DNA from: Beverwykella pulmonaria
Taxonomy: Eukaryota > Ascomycota > Dothideomycetes > Pleosporales > Melanommataceae
Direction: 5' to 3'
Length of the DNA stretch: 64,000 nt
Assembly (NCBI GenBank): GCA_001599595.1
Contig: BCHH01000004.1
Span: 2,564,882 to 2,628,881 of the forward strand
Part shown: positions 32,237 through 42,608 of the stretch, piece after piece
Layout: the number at the start of each line of letters is the position of its first letter
How positions within the stretch are numbered: the stretch's first letter is position 1
Translations under genes and position numbers: made by a program
Notes under the pieces: model-generated
The model's input: only the letters and a program-made list of their open reading frames with translations
What the model was told of the DNA's origin: nothing
Database searches by the model: none

Positions 32237-34694
32237 CTAAAGAACACCCAAATCAACAAACCCATCCAATAAGGCCGCCAATCCACCAACCTTCGCCAAT
32301 GTCCCAACCGTGGAATGTCTCCTCCTGTTACTACTCGCTCGCCTACTCCTACTCCTACTCATACTCCTATTCTTATGCTTCTTCCTCGCCATACTACTTT
32401 CCTCTTCCGAGGTTGTCGATGCGCTGGAGTAGTTGTCACGCCGGTTACTCCTGCTCTCGTCACGGCGGTGCGAGGACCGACGCGGTGGTTGGAGGTGAGT
32501 TGGAGGGAAACTGACACTGTTTATGTTTCGAGTAGGAAGTGAAGAGGGAAAAAATGGGGCGCCTAGTGGTGGGTAGGAGGATGGAGAGTAGGGCGCGGCC
32601 TGCGGAGAGTGGGGTGGAGCCTGTGGCGAGTGGGGCGGAGCCTGTGGCGAGTAGGGCGGAGCCTGTGGCGAGTATGGGGAAGCGTACGGTGAGTATGGGG
32701 AAGCGCGCGGTGAGTATGGGGAAGCATGTGGTGAGTATGAGGGAACATGTGGGAAGTATGAATTTTTTGGGATGGGAACGTAGAGACTTTGTGAGTGGGA
32801 TTTCGGAGGATATGTTGGAACCGAACCTGGCATGGACAGGGAGCGGTTGAGAGGCAGGGGCGGAGGCGGGAGGTGAGAGAAGCTAGAGGAGCGGTCGAGA
32901 GATGGATTGGAAGATGCCGGGGGATGGGGTTGATTGGCGAGAGGTGTTTTATCGCCATCGTAGGAGGGTTTCCTTGCATGGCTTAGCTGAGAACGGTCGA
33001 AAGACGTTTGCCGCTGGCGTGATGGCGACGGTGCCGGTGAAGGGGGTTTATTCTGTCGGTATAACTCTACTGTACGTTCGACGAGGCGTTCGATTTGGTC
33101 GAACAACAGAGGTTGTTTGATGCAGAAGCATGTTTCGAACTTCGTCCTCCTGCCATCGCGACGGTCTTTCTGAACCTTTGTGAAATTGAATTTGGCCTCT
33201 TCGATTGCTTGCAGACACACCCAGGACGCCATAATTTCGGTCCAAGCATTTCGATCTGAGAGGGGAGTAGGCGGTGAAAGATCACTGTTTGCTTTGACCA
33301 CTTTGCTGTCAATGAATTCCCAGTAATGTCGGCCGCTGCAGATTTTCCAAGGAATTTGGAGATCGAGTTCGTCGTCGTTGTCCTTTGCCTCTACGGCGGC
33401 TGCGGCTTCGACTGGTAGGGTGGAGATACTGGATCGGGGAGATACTGGTGAGTACCCAGCTAGGCTGGGAGAAGGTAATGAGTGGGCTGAAGATCGGGGC
33501 GACACGCTGTACGATGAGGCAGGTGACAAAGGGGCAGTCGGGCCAAACTTTGGGTCAGGAACCGAAATCGGCAGTGTCGTGGTCTCAGTAAACAATGGCT
33601 GCGTGCTTCCAGGACGGCGAGAAGTTGGTGCGTTTAGCCTCGCGTTGTTGATTCTGAATTTGGGTAGGGCGCCAACTTCATCCTCGATATCCGATTCCAC
33701 CGTCGGCTGCTGTGTTTCCCTTCTCTGTGCTTCTTCTCTCCGCTCTTCGTCGTTGATTCTCTCATGAAGTTGGCGCAGCCGGGTCCATCGGTCAAGCAGG
33801 TGCTCTAGGTATGGCCGTGCAACTCGGCGTATTGCAGGCAACCAGTCATTTTCAGTGGTTTCCGACGTGTCGAGATTTGCAGTGAATTTCTCTTGGTATC
33901 GAAAGAGGTCTGCTGGTTTCGGCACCATTCTCATCTTGCCGATTGAGATTAAACTCCGAGAACTGTCATCCTCCATCAAAAGGCGCGCATCGGGGCGTGA
34001 TGCAGCGTAGAGTTTGGAGGCAGAAAGAATTGACATTTGCTGTTCAATGATTAAGGCCTCCAATTGTGCCTTCTCATTGGAAACTGCTGCTGCGGCTTGC
34101 TGCGGCGATATTGTTGGCCGAGTTCTATATTTCTTCTCTTAGCAACCAAGCTCGCACGTGGGAAAGGGTTATTCTTACCTGGCCCATATGACGCTTTGGG
34201 CAGTATGCATTGTCTGCAATAAGACAGACAAAGTCGACTTGAGAGAGTCAAGATGAGCCGTCAGGTAGTCCAGCCTCGCTGTGGCTAGAGAGCTAAGTCG
34301 GAAGCCTTGATCTGGGCCATAATGATAGCCCTCATACCCGTCGTCACCCTGGCCGCGCTGAGCCGGGAAGATGGACTCGACTTCTGTTAACACAAAACTG
34401 CATTGACTAACGACATCTTCTAGAGTCTCGAGAGCCTGGCTCGGCTATCAGTGAGAGCTCGATAACTAGAAACTCGAGTGCGCGACCACAGCATACCGCA
34501 GAGGAAGGTAGGGTGTCATCTTCTCTGATGAGTGTCCCCACTTGTTTGACTGTCGATGAGAAACTGCTAATAGATCTGGTGATCTTGTTGATGCTATTCA
34601 CAGCACTTGGCGTGCTGGTGGCGAGATTATAAATCTCGAGCGCAAGGGTGGAAGCCTGAGAAACGATATTGAAGACGACTGCTAAATCAGCCAT
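32237..34694 (-). CDS. Fungal N-terminal (NACHT/Het-associated type) domain protein with repeat-rich tail
   Basis: Three exons on the minus strand: 34694-34497, 34444-34179, 34124-32237; 783 aa. Residues 1-66 (MADLAVVFNIVSQASTLALE, then VNSINKITRSISSFSSTVKQ) look like the fungal N-terminal helical domain found at the start of many NLR-like and signalling proteins in Pezizomycotina. A helical middle follows (ATARLDYLTAHLDSLKSTLS, LEALIIEQQMSILSASKLYA, RPYLEHLLDRWTRLRQLHER) and a second ordered block near WKICSGRHYWEFIDSKVVKA. The tail is disordered with Ser-Pro repeats, a 7-residue PYSPxAS/P repeat (about eight copies) and an Arg/Ser run before a hydrophobic end (GTLAKVGGLAALLDGFVDLG). No NACHT, NB-ARC or lipase domain follows. 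The acceptor before exon 2 could also lie 9 nt further in. Function unknown. Confidence 0.72.
32585..32760 (-). repeat. 21-bp coding minisatellite (PYSPxAP repeats)
   Basis: About eight imperfect tandem copies of a 21-bp unit (plus-strand form ggagcctgtggcgagtgggg) inside the gene at 32237-34694. Each encodes seven residues of the form P-Y/H-S-P-Q/H/R/Y-A-P/S. Units towards the 5' side of the gene (higher coordinates) are more diverged than those near 32600-32680. Confidence 0.85.
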
Positions 34695-36760
34695 GGGTCA
34701 AAGGATTCAGCCGGAAATGCACTGGTAGGAAAAGTGTTCGAATGAGGGGGACTGATGGAGAGAGTGTTGGGGATATACCACACCACCGATGGACAGTTGG
34801 GCTATGTCATACTACTGAGGCTTGCCAAAGTTGCAGAAAAGGTGACCGGGCTCATCCGCCTACCAATTGGCTCAAGGAGCGAGAAGGCAGCAAACTGCAG
34901 CAAACTGCAGCAAAGAGCTGCCAAGCGGGCTGCACAGGATCGAACTGCAGCCTTGGCGAGAACCATTTATTCCTGCCCGGCCCGAGCCCTGTAGAGTGAA
35001 GCGTGGAGCAAATGAAAACCCTAGTGCTGCGCTAGAGACGTGCGCACAGGAGTGGTGTTCGTAAGAGGTGCACATGATTCTCTCAAGCGGCTCAACTGAC
35101 GTCTGCTGATGAGCATTTTCCACGATTCCATCGTGTTCGACAGCCTTGCGCTAAGGCAGACCGAAGTTTGAAGCCACACGCAGAGTTTCCGGTGAGAGTG
35201 CTGCATGCCACCGTGGAAACACCATACAGGGCTGAGCGGTTATCGGCTTCCATGCATATGCGAGATGAAGTCGATCTTTTGGATTCGCAATCGGAGGATT
35301 AGGTGTTGAAACCGTATCAGAAACGGGTGTGCTTTTTCCCCAAGCTCTTGGCCAGGAGATATGCATGTTGATGGTGGTGTCCTCGGGTGATGTGCCGGAC
35401 GAGTGCTGGAATCCATTAGCATCGTCGTGAGAGCCGCAGGCTTGCCACATCTAGTATAACTGTGTTCCGTAGCTGAGACATGTTAGGTGCGTGGCCTTCC
35501 GCCATTCGATTAGTGACTTTGCAATGGTCTTCAGAAAGACTGCGCAGGGCGCACGGACCAGGCGGTTCTCATGCTGCCGGATGCGGAAGTGTACTCGACG
35601 ACTGACCGGAAACCATTTGAAGCGTATTCGGGCCAAGGGATAAAAACAGGGACGCAATCAGACTACAGAATAGGATAATTTAGTCGATCTTGGAAATGAG
35701 TGCCTTGCGACGAATTCCGTAATGTTTGCGGTTGAAGAAGGGACGGGGTTTTCAGCAAATGTATCCAACAATACTAGATCTACATCTAGTAACGAAACGG
35801 TCTTGAACCTTTCTTCATTCACGCCATAATCTTTGCAATGTCCTCTGTGGAAAGTGGGTTCGGGCTGAGAGGCAGAGAGGCTGCAATGTCCCTACCCTGT
35901 CCAACATCATCGTGCACCAAAACAAATTATTCTCTACCAAGGCGCTGAGTATCGTCACTCGTCTTAGTCGTAGTACATCCTATCTCATTCAAGAGATCAA
36001 AAAATGGGCTGGAGTGGAAAGCTTTGGGAGCTGATCAAAGCTCTGTGGACAGATACGGTAGAAGTTGGTAGTAAAGTCTAAGTGAATCCTCTTACCCTCT
36101 GCCCTCATGCCCTTGATCGCCCAATCGCCCCAGTTTGGAAAAGATAGAGAGTCCTGGTTACATCGGCAGGATCCGTCGTCCCAAGCTATCGTTGAGGTGT
36201 TTGCCAAGCCTGGGAAAGGAAATGGTCTGCATGGGTTTGGCAGAGCGCGCCCTCGCAACAAGGAGGTCCCGAGCTTCCACAAGCACAAAGCAACGTGGTT
36301 GTTTGTTATCAGACGACCGGCCGAGAGTGCATTCGTCAGGAGGAAATACCTCGGGATTTCTGTAACAAGTCTAGCGGTGTCTGGTTCTTTAATCATGAGC
36401 GAGCATCCCGTGGTTGTGATTGGTGGACACCGGCAGTGTGCGGCGCTCTTAATAGTAGTCCCTGGATTTGCCTCCATGACCGCACGTACGTACTCCAACA
36501 CAATCTCCCACGTGCGTCATTTATCCTCTTCTCCCTTTTCTTAATTCGTTCCCTACCATCCCACTCACGGTCGCTTTCGCTCTACCTGTACCTATCTTCC
36601 TGCATTTGTGGCTGCCCAATCGCCGCTTTCGGATGCAGGCACGCTCAACCACCTCGCCAATTCATTCGCAAGAACACCCCGCCAGCAGATAGACAACAAC
36701 CGTCCACTCCTTTGGTCAGTCACCGCGCCTACCGGGTCTTTCTATAAACAGTTCCCCGTC
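34695..36760. other. Intergenic, no gene supported
   Basis: Two kilobases between divergently read genes. Contains a 10-bp tandem repeat (gcagcaaact, about 2.9 copies, 34887-34915). A minus-strand frame of 170 codons at 35989-36501 has no recognisable content and overlaps plus-strand ORFs of similar length. 36520-36760 is C/T-rich and probably the leader of the PAQR gene. Confidence 0.4.
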
Positions 36761-38353
36761 ATGGCGTTCTCCAGCACGGGCTCCAGCACGTCCGTCATGG
36801 TCTCCCAGACTCAGGAAGAGCCAATCCAGCGCAATAGAGGGTACGGCACATTCTCGAGAGACGACGAACGACGACGGCGGCACTCCTCACACCATACAAG
36901 CCACGCGAGACCATGGACAGTCGACTCGGAGAACGTCCAGCAACTGGTGAGTGCATCTGCAAAATGAAGTAAAAGTATTTGTGTGGCTCTGTGGCTAATG
37001 TGTGTGGTGGTTACACAGCTGGGGAATTTTCTCGCCGAACTCGGATGCCGGCTCGACTTTCTAGAATCGTATGGCCACCTCAAATTCGACACCGGAGTCG
37101 AGTACGCATTCTCTACACTCGTAGCCGTGCGCGAATCATGCGCAAAGATCTCAGACGGAGCCATTGAGGCCGGCAGGCGGCGGGCGGGCGTGTTCGTGGA
37201 CACGTTGGAAGGCCGGTACAAAGACGCCTTGGAGACAAAAGAGACGCTAGAACAGAAGGTGCTAGAGGGTGTGCGGTTGATGGAAAGCTACTTGACCGAG
37301 TTTGAGACGCGCGCATACGCAATCCGCGATGCTGGAATCGGGTCAGTGGCGCATGAGTACTACGAAGGTGGGAGGAGGCGCATAGACGAGGGCTTTGAGC
37401 GCGCAAGGGTTGTAGTCGACGGTGGATTGGACAAGGCCAGAAAAGCCGCTGAAACCATCGAACTCACCATCGAGCACGCCGTGGAACGAGCGCTTTCCCG
37501 TGCCAAAGAACATGGCCTGATCAAGTACGAGGATCTGCCAGACCCATGGAAGATCAACCCGCACATTCACAAAGGCTACCGCTTTTCAGAAGGAAAGCTG
37601 GACTGTCTCAGATCAGTGGTTAGCATCCACAACGAGCTTTTCAACATCTGGAGCCATGCTGTGGGTCTGATCATCGTCCTAGCCGTGGCCTTCTACTTCT
37701 ACCCCACGAGCGTCAACTTCTCCCTCTCAACAAAAGCCGACGTCTTCATCGCCGCCGTCTTCTTCTTCGCAGCAATCAAATGTCTCGCGTGCTCGACCAT
37801 CTGGCACACGATGAACAGCATCTCGCACCAAACACTCTTGGAACGCTTCGCCTGCGTTGACTACACGGGCATCTCTCTCCTCGTCGCGGCCTCTATCATG
37901 ACCACCGAATACGCCGCCTTCTACTGCGAGCCGGTCTCCCGCTGGTTCTACATGTCGACCACTGCAATTCTGGGCGTTGGCGGCGTCATCCTGCCTTGGC
38001 ATCCCACCTTCAATAGGGTTGATATGGCTTGGCTGCGCGTTCTATTCTACGTCTCGCTTGCAGCTACCGGCTTCCTCCCTGTCGGACAGTTGGCTGCGAC
38101 CCGCGGATTTGACTGGGCTATGTATTTCTATGGGCCTATTACCAAGAGTATTCTGGTCTACCTTATGGGCGCAGTCCTCTACGCCAGCAAGGTCCCCGAG
38201 CGCTTTTTCCCCGGCTGGTTCGACTATGTCGGTTGCTCGCACAATATCTGGCATGTAGCGGTTCTAGGAGGGATTCTATTTCACTACACCGCCATGCAAG
38301 ACATGTTCGGCCAAGCTCTGTTAAGGGCCGAGACGCACTGCTCGGTGTACTAG
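36761..38353 (+). CDS. PAQR/hemolysin-III family membrane receptor (Izh3-like)
   Basis: Two exons: 36761-36946 and 37019-38353; 506 aa. The first 200 or so residues are soluble: a basic Ser-rich head, then a long helical, coiled-coil-like region (YKDALETKETLEQKVLEGVR, GLDKARKAAETIELTIEHAV). The PAQR membrane core follows: PDPWKINPHIHKGYR, then VSIHNELFNIWSHAVG, CSTIWHTMNSIS, CVDYTGISLLVAASI and the final SHNIWHVAVLGGILFHY. It has about seven membrane segments and the conserved His residues proposed to bind zinc. The long N-terminal extension is the hallmark of yeast Izh3 rather than Izh1/2/4. Family members are linked to sterol and zinc homeostasis. The start is the first ATG of a Ser-rich head. 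An upstream open frame exists but begins in leader-like sequence. Confidence 0.9.
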
Positions 38354-39108
38354 ACGGTGGCGGTCTTCTCAAGATTCATACGTTGCATTGACTGGCATTC
38401 GGGGTGCATTTAGGGGCGGGGCGTTTGTCGATTTGCTGTTTTTGCATAGAGTCGCTGTGGGCGGTGGCTGGCTGGGTGACTATTTCTTACCCCTTGTTAC
38501 TTACTTAATGCGTGCATGACCGGGTGAGCATTAGCATTGCATACCGTAGAGTTCTATATCATTCTTCGAAATCAATATCGAAATCACCATACTTTGTCTT
38601 CGTTGGATAGTCAGTTCTTTAAATATTTATTTAAATAACGTACATCAAGCTATCAACCTGTACTTTCCAAACTTACAGCCACACAATACCCTCCCAGAAT
38701 GTATGAAACAGTGTACATCTCTTGATACAAGAATACCATACAACAGAATCGAACAAGAGATGCACAAGAGAACATACAACAGGAGCGAAAGCGAAAGCGA
38801 ACGGGAGGAAGTAAGAAGAGTACAGTATAACAAGAAGGGAGAGAAAGAAAGAAAATTCTATCAGCGAAAGGCGATCGTCAACCAACGATCATAGTAAGGC
38901 CGTTTCGTTAGTCATGATATAAAATACCACCAGAGGAAGGAACTTACAATCGCAACATGCACGTACATGGTACCGTGCGGCGGTTCCAGTTTAAGATTGA
39001 GAAACAACATGGAGACAAAGACACGCCCAAGTTGGAATGCGCAAAGAAGACGAGGTATCCAGCACCAGTAAAGAAAGAAAGCAGGAAGCAAAAAAAGAAA
39101 AAGACTCA
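38354..39108. other. Convergent 3' intergenic region, no gene seen
   Basis: Between the 3' ends of the PAQR gene (+) and the Zn2Cys6 gene (-). AT-rich near 38560-38640; purine-rich (gaaagcgaaagcg) near 38780-38860 and 39060-39105. Nothing else recognised. Confidence 0.4.
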
Positions 39109-41487
39109 TCAAGTCCCCAACACCAAAACCCGAGCCACTAAGCGGTCGAAGAAAAACCCCATGTCCTCGCCCACACGCTTTGCGCTCGCCTTGCTCGCTA
39201 GATAGGTTCCTGGGGACGCTCGTTTCACTGCCTCGCGCACGCCCTCGATGAACTTGTCTTCAGGCCTCATGCTCAGTGGGTTGGACGTGACTATCCCAAA
39301 CTCGGACGGTGTATGTGTGCCCTCGCCCTCCCAGTCTGGCTTCAGCCGCGCATGGCAGCCTGAGAAACACGCAGAGTAGAAGGCGAGAAGGGTTTTAATG
39401 TCGGCGTCGTCGAGGGTGTGGTGGTCTTCCGCTTTCCCCGCTTCGGGTGGAATGAAATGGAAGTCGTACGAGTGGTGATACGCAGTCTTGGCAGCATGGT
39501 ACTGTATACTCTCCACCGTCATGAGAATAACGAGCAGTACCGCAAATGTGAGCGGCCAATCGCTGCAGTCTCTATTCAAGAGGAGTAATTCGAGGGAGGA
39601 GAGCACGTCGTTCATAAGAGTTTGGGCGAGGGATGGCATCACGGAGCCGAGTTGCGAGCGGATGAAGCAGGGTGATGGCGTGGTGTGGTGGGCATCTTCG
39701 GGCATGGTCATCCGCACTATTTGTGCGAGGTAGGGATCGTCCGACGTGGATGGGAGGGTCAAGTCTCCGCCGATGTGAACGAGGGCGAGTAGTTTAAGTG
39801 CTTGGTGTAGGAGCCGCGAAGAGGGCGTGTTGGAGGCGAGGGAGCGGTAGAAGACGTAAACTTCGCGGAGGATGCGGAGTGGTGAGCAGTAGAGGGGGAA
39901 GGAGCGGAAGTATTGTGTTACAAGGAGCGAAAGGTGCGTGTCCAGTGTCTCTGGGAGCGTGGAAAGAGCTTCGGGGGCCAGCACCGCGGGAAGGACGGCG
40001 TGGGTGTGCATGTCCCCCGGGGAAGAACTAGGAGGCCATGAGTAGATCAGATGGTCATGGTAGAGGGCGTTGGAGTCGTGCATTTGGATCATGTGGACGG
40101 GAACATGCAAGGGCGGACCGAAGCCAAGGATTAATGGGATGGTATACGTGAGGCTGGTCGAAATGTTGAAGCTGGTGGGTGAGACGAAGGACTCGAGAGA
40201 GCGAGCTGTAGGATGCCAACCGAGACGATCGGAGAGGAAGGCCCTAGAGAGGTCGGATAACAGACGATCTCGACATGGTGACCGGATGAGGTGGCCTTTA
40301 TAGTGTTCCAAACATGACTTGCAAGGTATTCCGGGGTCACACTTTTCTTTCCTTTTCCTACAGTTGCTGCAGCTGCCGATGAGCCTCATCAGTGCGGCAT
40401 TCCTGCGCTGCTCGGCAGTGAGTCCCTTGGTGCGGCCTTTTTGGCGTCTTCCCCACTTGCCATCCGTTCCAGACGGAACGAGGCGATTGGTCTCATGGTT
40501 GGGCTGGTATGCGACCCATCCGAAAGTGTTCGAGGTCGGCGACGGTGTAGTTAAGCTGTTTCTAGTAGCAGCACGCCTTGTCTCGCTTCTAGAGACACTA
40601 CGAGAGAGTGCGACACTTCGTGGTCGCCGTCTAAATTCCGGAGAGGCGGATAGCGGAGGTTGAATCGGCGGGCCCCATTGTGACGATGCGAGGCCGGGAG
40701 CGTAGCTGTCCGTTCGACGACTGGGTTGAGGGATAGTGATTGCCCTTGCTCGCTGTTGCCCTTGCTGAAGTTCTTCAGCCTCGGACCAAGGGGTGGACGA
40801 AAATGTGTTGCTGAGACTCTGGAAACTGACATGTGGTATAGGGATGGCTACAGAATGGCCAAGCTCGGGAATGGGCTCAATCTGGGGTTGTTCTGCCCAA
40901 GTCCCGACGTTTGAGAAGGCAATAGAAGCCGAGACGTCGCGGCTATCAAAGGCCTTGGGTGAGCCTGAGATATAGGGATTGGTGGTAGGTGACACGGTCT
41001 GCAAAGACCCAGAAAAGTCAAGACACTGTGGATGTTGTTGCTGGCGAGTGTCTACTATTGGAGAATCCGCATTCCTGAGGGGAAGACATGTGTGGTCGCG
41101 GACACTGGAGGATCCTTGGTGTGCTTTATCACGTCTCCCTGCCAGAGGGGAGGTCGCGGTCGTCGAGAGGGAAGGCGAGCTGCTCAGCCATGAGTAAGTC
41201 TGGCCAATTGACGAATGGCCTTCAATAATTGAAGGGGGCGCGGATACTGCGTAGTCAGGGGATGATGGGCCATCGACTACAGATGTTGCTGCGGAAGGAA
41301 TGCCCTCGGAGATGTGAAAGTCTGAGGTAAAGCCCTCGCCATAAGTGGTTCCAGTGAAGCTTACGTCGCCTTGGAAAAGGGGATCGTAGAGTTCATCGTC
41401 CCACGAAATAAGATTCTCCCAGCCCTCGTTCGAAAGCTCACGGCTGAGAGACGACATATGTTCGGAGTTGGTCGCCATCGGTCGCAA
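39109..41487 (-). CDS. Zn2Cys6 transcription factor with mid-protein zinc cluster
   Basis: Single exon, 792 aa. Unlike many of its class the binuclear zinc cluster lies in the middle (about residues 372-404): CSNCRKRKEKC, DPGIPCKSC, LEHYKGHLIRSPC. The spacing is C-x2-C-x6-C-x5-C-x2-C-x12-C; the last gap is longer than the usual 6-9. A basic stretch (KWGRRQKGRTKGLTAEQRRN) precedes it. The N-terminal half is acidic and Ser/Pro-rich (WENLISWDDELYDPLFQGDV), a candidate activation domain. The C-terminal half is helical (LLHQALKLLALVHIGGDLTL, VLLVILMTVESIQYHAAKTA), as expected for a regulatory domain. Target genes are unknown. The start could be 41487 or the Met three codons later (MATNSEHM). A GA-rich microsatellite lies just upstream. 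Confidence 0.88.
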   Translation of the reverse strand: MRPMATNSEHMSSLSRELSNEGWENLISWDDELYDPLFQGDVSFTGTTYGEGFTSDFHISEGIPSAATSVVDGPSSPDYAVSAPPSIIEGHSSIGQTYSWLSSSPSLSTTATSPLAGRRDKAHQGSSSVRDHTCLPLRNADSPIVDTRQQQHPQCLDFSGSLQTVSPTTNPYISGSPKAFDSRDVSASIAFSNVGTWAEQPQIEPIPELGHSVAIPIPHVSFQSLSNTFSSTPWSEAEELQQGQQRARAITIPQPSRRTDSYAPGLASSQWGPPIQPPLSASPEFRRRPRSVALSRSVSRSETRRAATRNSLTTPSPTSNTFGWVAYQPNHETNRLVPSGTDGKWGRRQKGRTKGLTAEQRRNAALMRLIGSCSNCRKRKEKCDPGIPCKSCLEHYKGHLIRSPCRDRLLSDLSRAFLSDRLGWHPTARSLESFVSPTSFNISTSLTYTIPLILGFGPPLHVPVHMIQMHDSNALYHDHLIYSWPPSSSPGDMHTHAVLPAVLAPEALSTLPETLDTHLSLLVTQYFRSFPLYCSPLRILREVYVFYRSLASNTPSSRLLHQALKLLALVHIGGDLTLPSTSDDPYLAQIVRMTMPEDAHHTTPSPCFIRSQLGSVMPSLAQTLMNDVLSSLELLLLNRDCSDWPLTFAVLLVILMTVESIQYHAAKTAYHHSYDFHFIPPEAGKAEDHHTLDDADIKTLLAFYSACFSGCHARLKPDWEGEGTHTPSEFGIVTSNPLSMRPEDKFIEGVREAVKRASPGTYLASKASAKRVGEDMGFFFDRLVARVLVLGT

Positions 41488-41550
41488 TAGAAGAAGTGAA
41501 GTGCAAACGGATGGTATTGGTATGAATTCTAGTCCCGATTGGCCGGGCTA

Positions 41551-41585
<35 letters not shown>

Positions 41586-42608
41586 GCAAGAAGAACAGGA
41601 GGCTCGTGTATCAATTCGTAAAAGGCGCTAGTGGAATGCAAAGATGGTAAATAGGTGGTGCGGTTAGTCGTGAAGTCGTGAGAGCCTCATTAGACGTCAA
41701 CGTAGACGTCGAAGGGAAGGCGAAATAATTTCAGAAAGACCGCCAGCGACCCAAAGGAAAATATTTCGAAAGGCTAGATGGGGTAGGATGAGGAGTGCAC
41801 AAATTTAAAATCCGGGAGCAGAGACAAGGCTCGTTGCGGCTGAAGTTTTACCTTGTTGCCTAGGGAGGGTGTTGCTCCAGTCACCTCTCGCGGGGCTATC
41901 ACTCTCTGGCCTTGTATCCGTTCATGACAGCATTAGCTCTGTCAATTCGAGCTCGCCGTAGGTCGTAGTATGGGCGAAGAGGGCATGGACTGGGCTGCGT
42001 GGATGTAGCTTCACGGCTCGACGCAAGGTGGGCAGATGACCATGACCAGCCATTTTAAGCTCACCGGGCGACGCCAACCCGGGCTCCCCGCATCCTCGGT
42101 ATGGTAAGATTTGTCTCCCCATCATAATTATTATATAAAAATGGTCGCCGCCGAACTCGGATATTTGCGGTGATCACGCCAAATACCCCATATCAAGAAG
42201 GCTTCCAGAAGAACACTAGCCTCGCACCTACAACTCGACAAGTAAGTGGCGCAGACGTCAGTTGAGCCTCGCCTATTCACTCTCGCTACAGTACATCGTC
42301 TCATAATATGGGCAGTCATATCCTACTGTCATTATCTCCTACAAAACAAACAACCAGGGCGTCTCTGATCAGGTAATGTTCAGGGCGTAGAAGTCCTGGG
42401 GGCAGATGCACGAGGCCCTAGCAGGGCACAGCTGAACCATTTCCCATGCCCCGAAACTGCGTGCGCCCCCGAGATGTCCTTCAATGTGATAATATCAAGT
42501 AATTTGCGAACCACAATGGATTCCAGTATCTGCATCGAGTAGGGCTTCCCAGCCTACTTCGCATGTGCTACCGAATACGAACCTGAGCCAGCCCACGTCG
42601 GCCTTCTC
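41488..42608. other. Intergenic, no gene seen
   Basis: Promoter and leader of the Zn2Cys6 gene on the left, with a GA microsatellite (41551-41585). On the right is the 3' flank of the AAA-ATPase gene. No ORF with recognisable content. Confidence 0.4.
41551..41585. repeat. (GA)n microsatellite in the Zn2Cys6 gene leader
   Basis: 35 nt of gagagagaaagagagagagaaagag-type sequence about 65-100 bp before the start codon (a CT run on the coding strand). It may act as a pyrimidine-tract promoter element. Confidence 0.8.

Noticed and set aside
33378..33767. 129-codon plus-strand ORF within the fungal N-terminal domain gene
   Set aside because: Antisense shadow of Ser/Pro-rich coding sequence; no independent signals.
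35989..36501. 170-codon minus-strand ORF upstream of the PAQR gene
   Set aside because: Cys/Pro-rich with no recognisable motif, and covered by plus-strand ORFs of 145 codons. Not supported without expression data.
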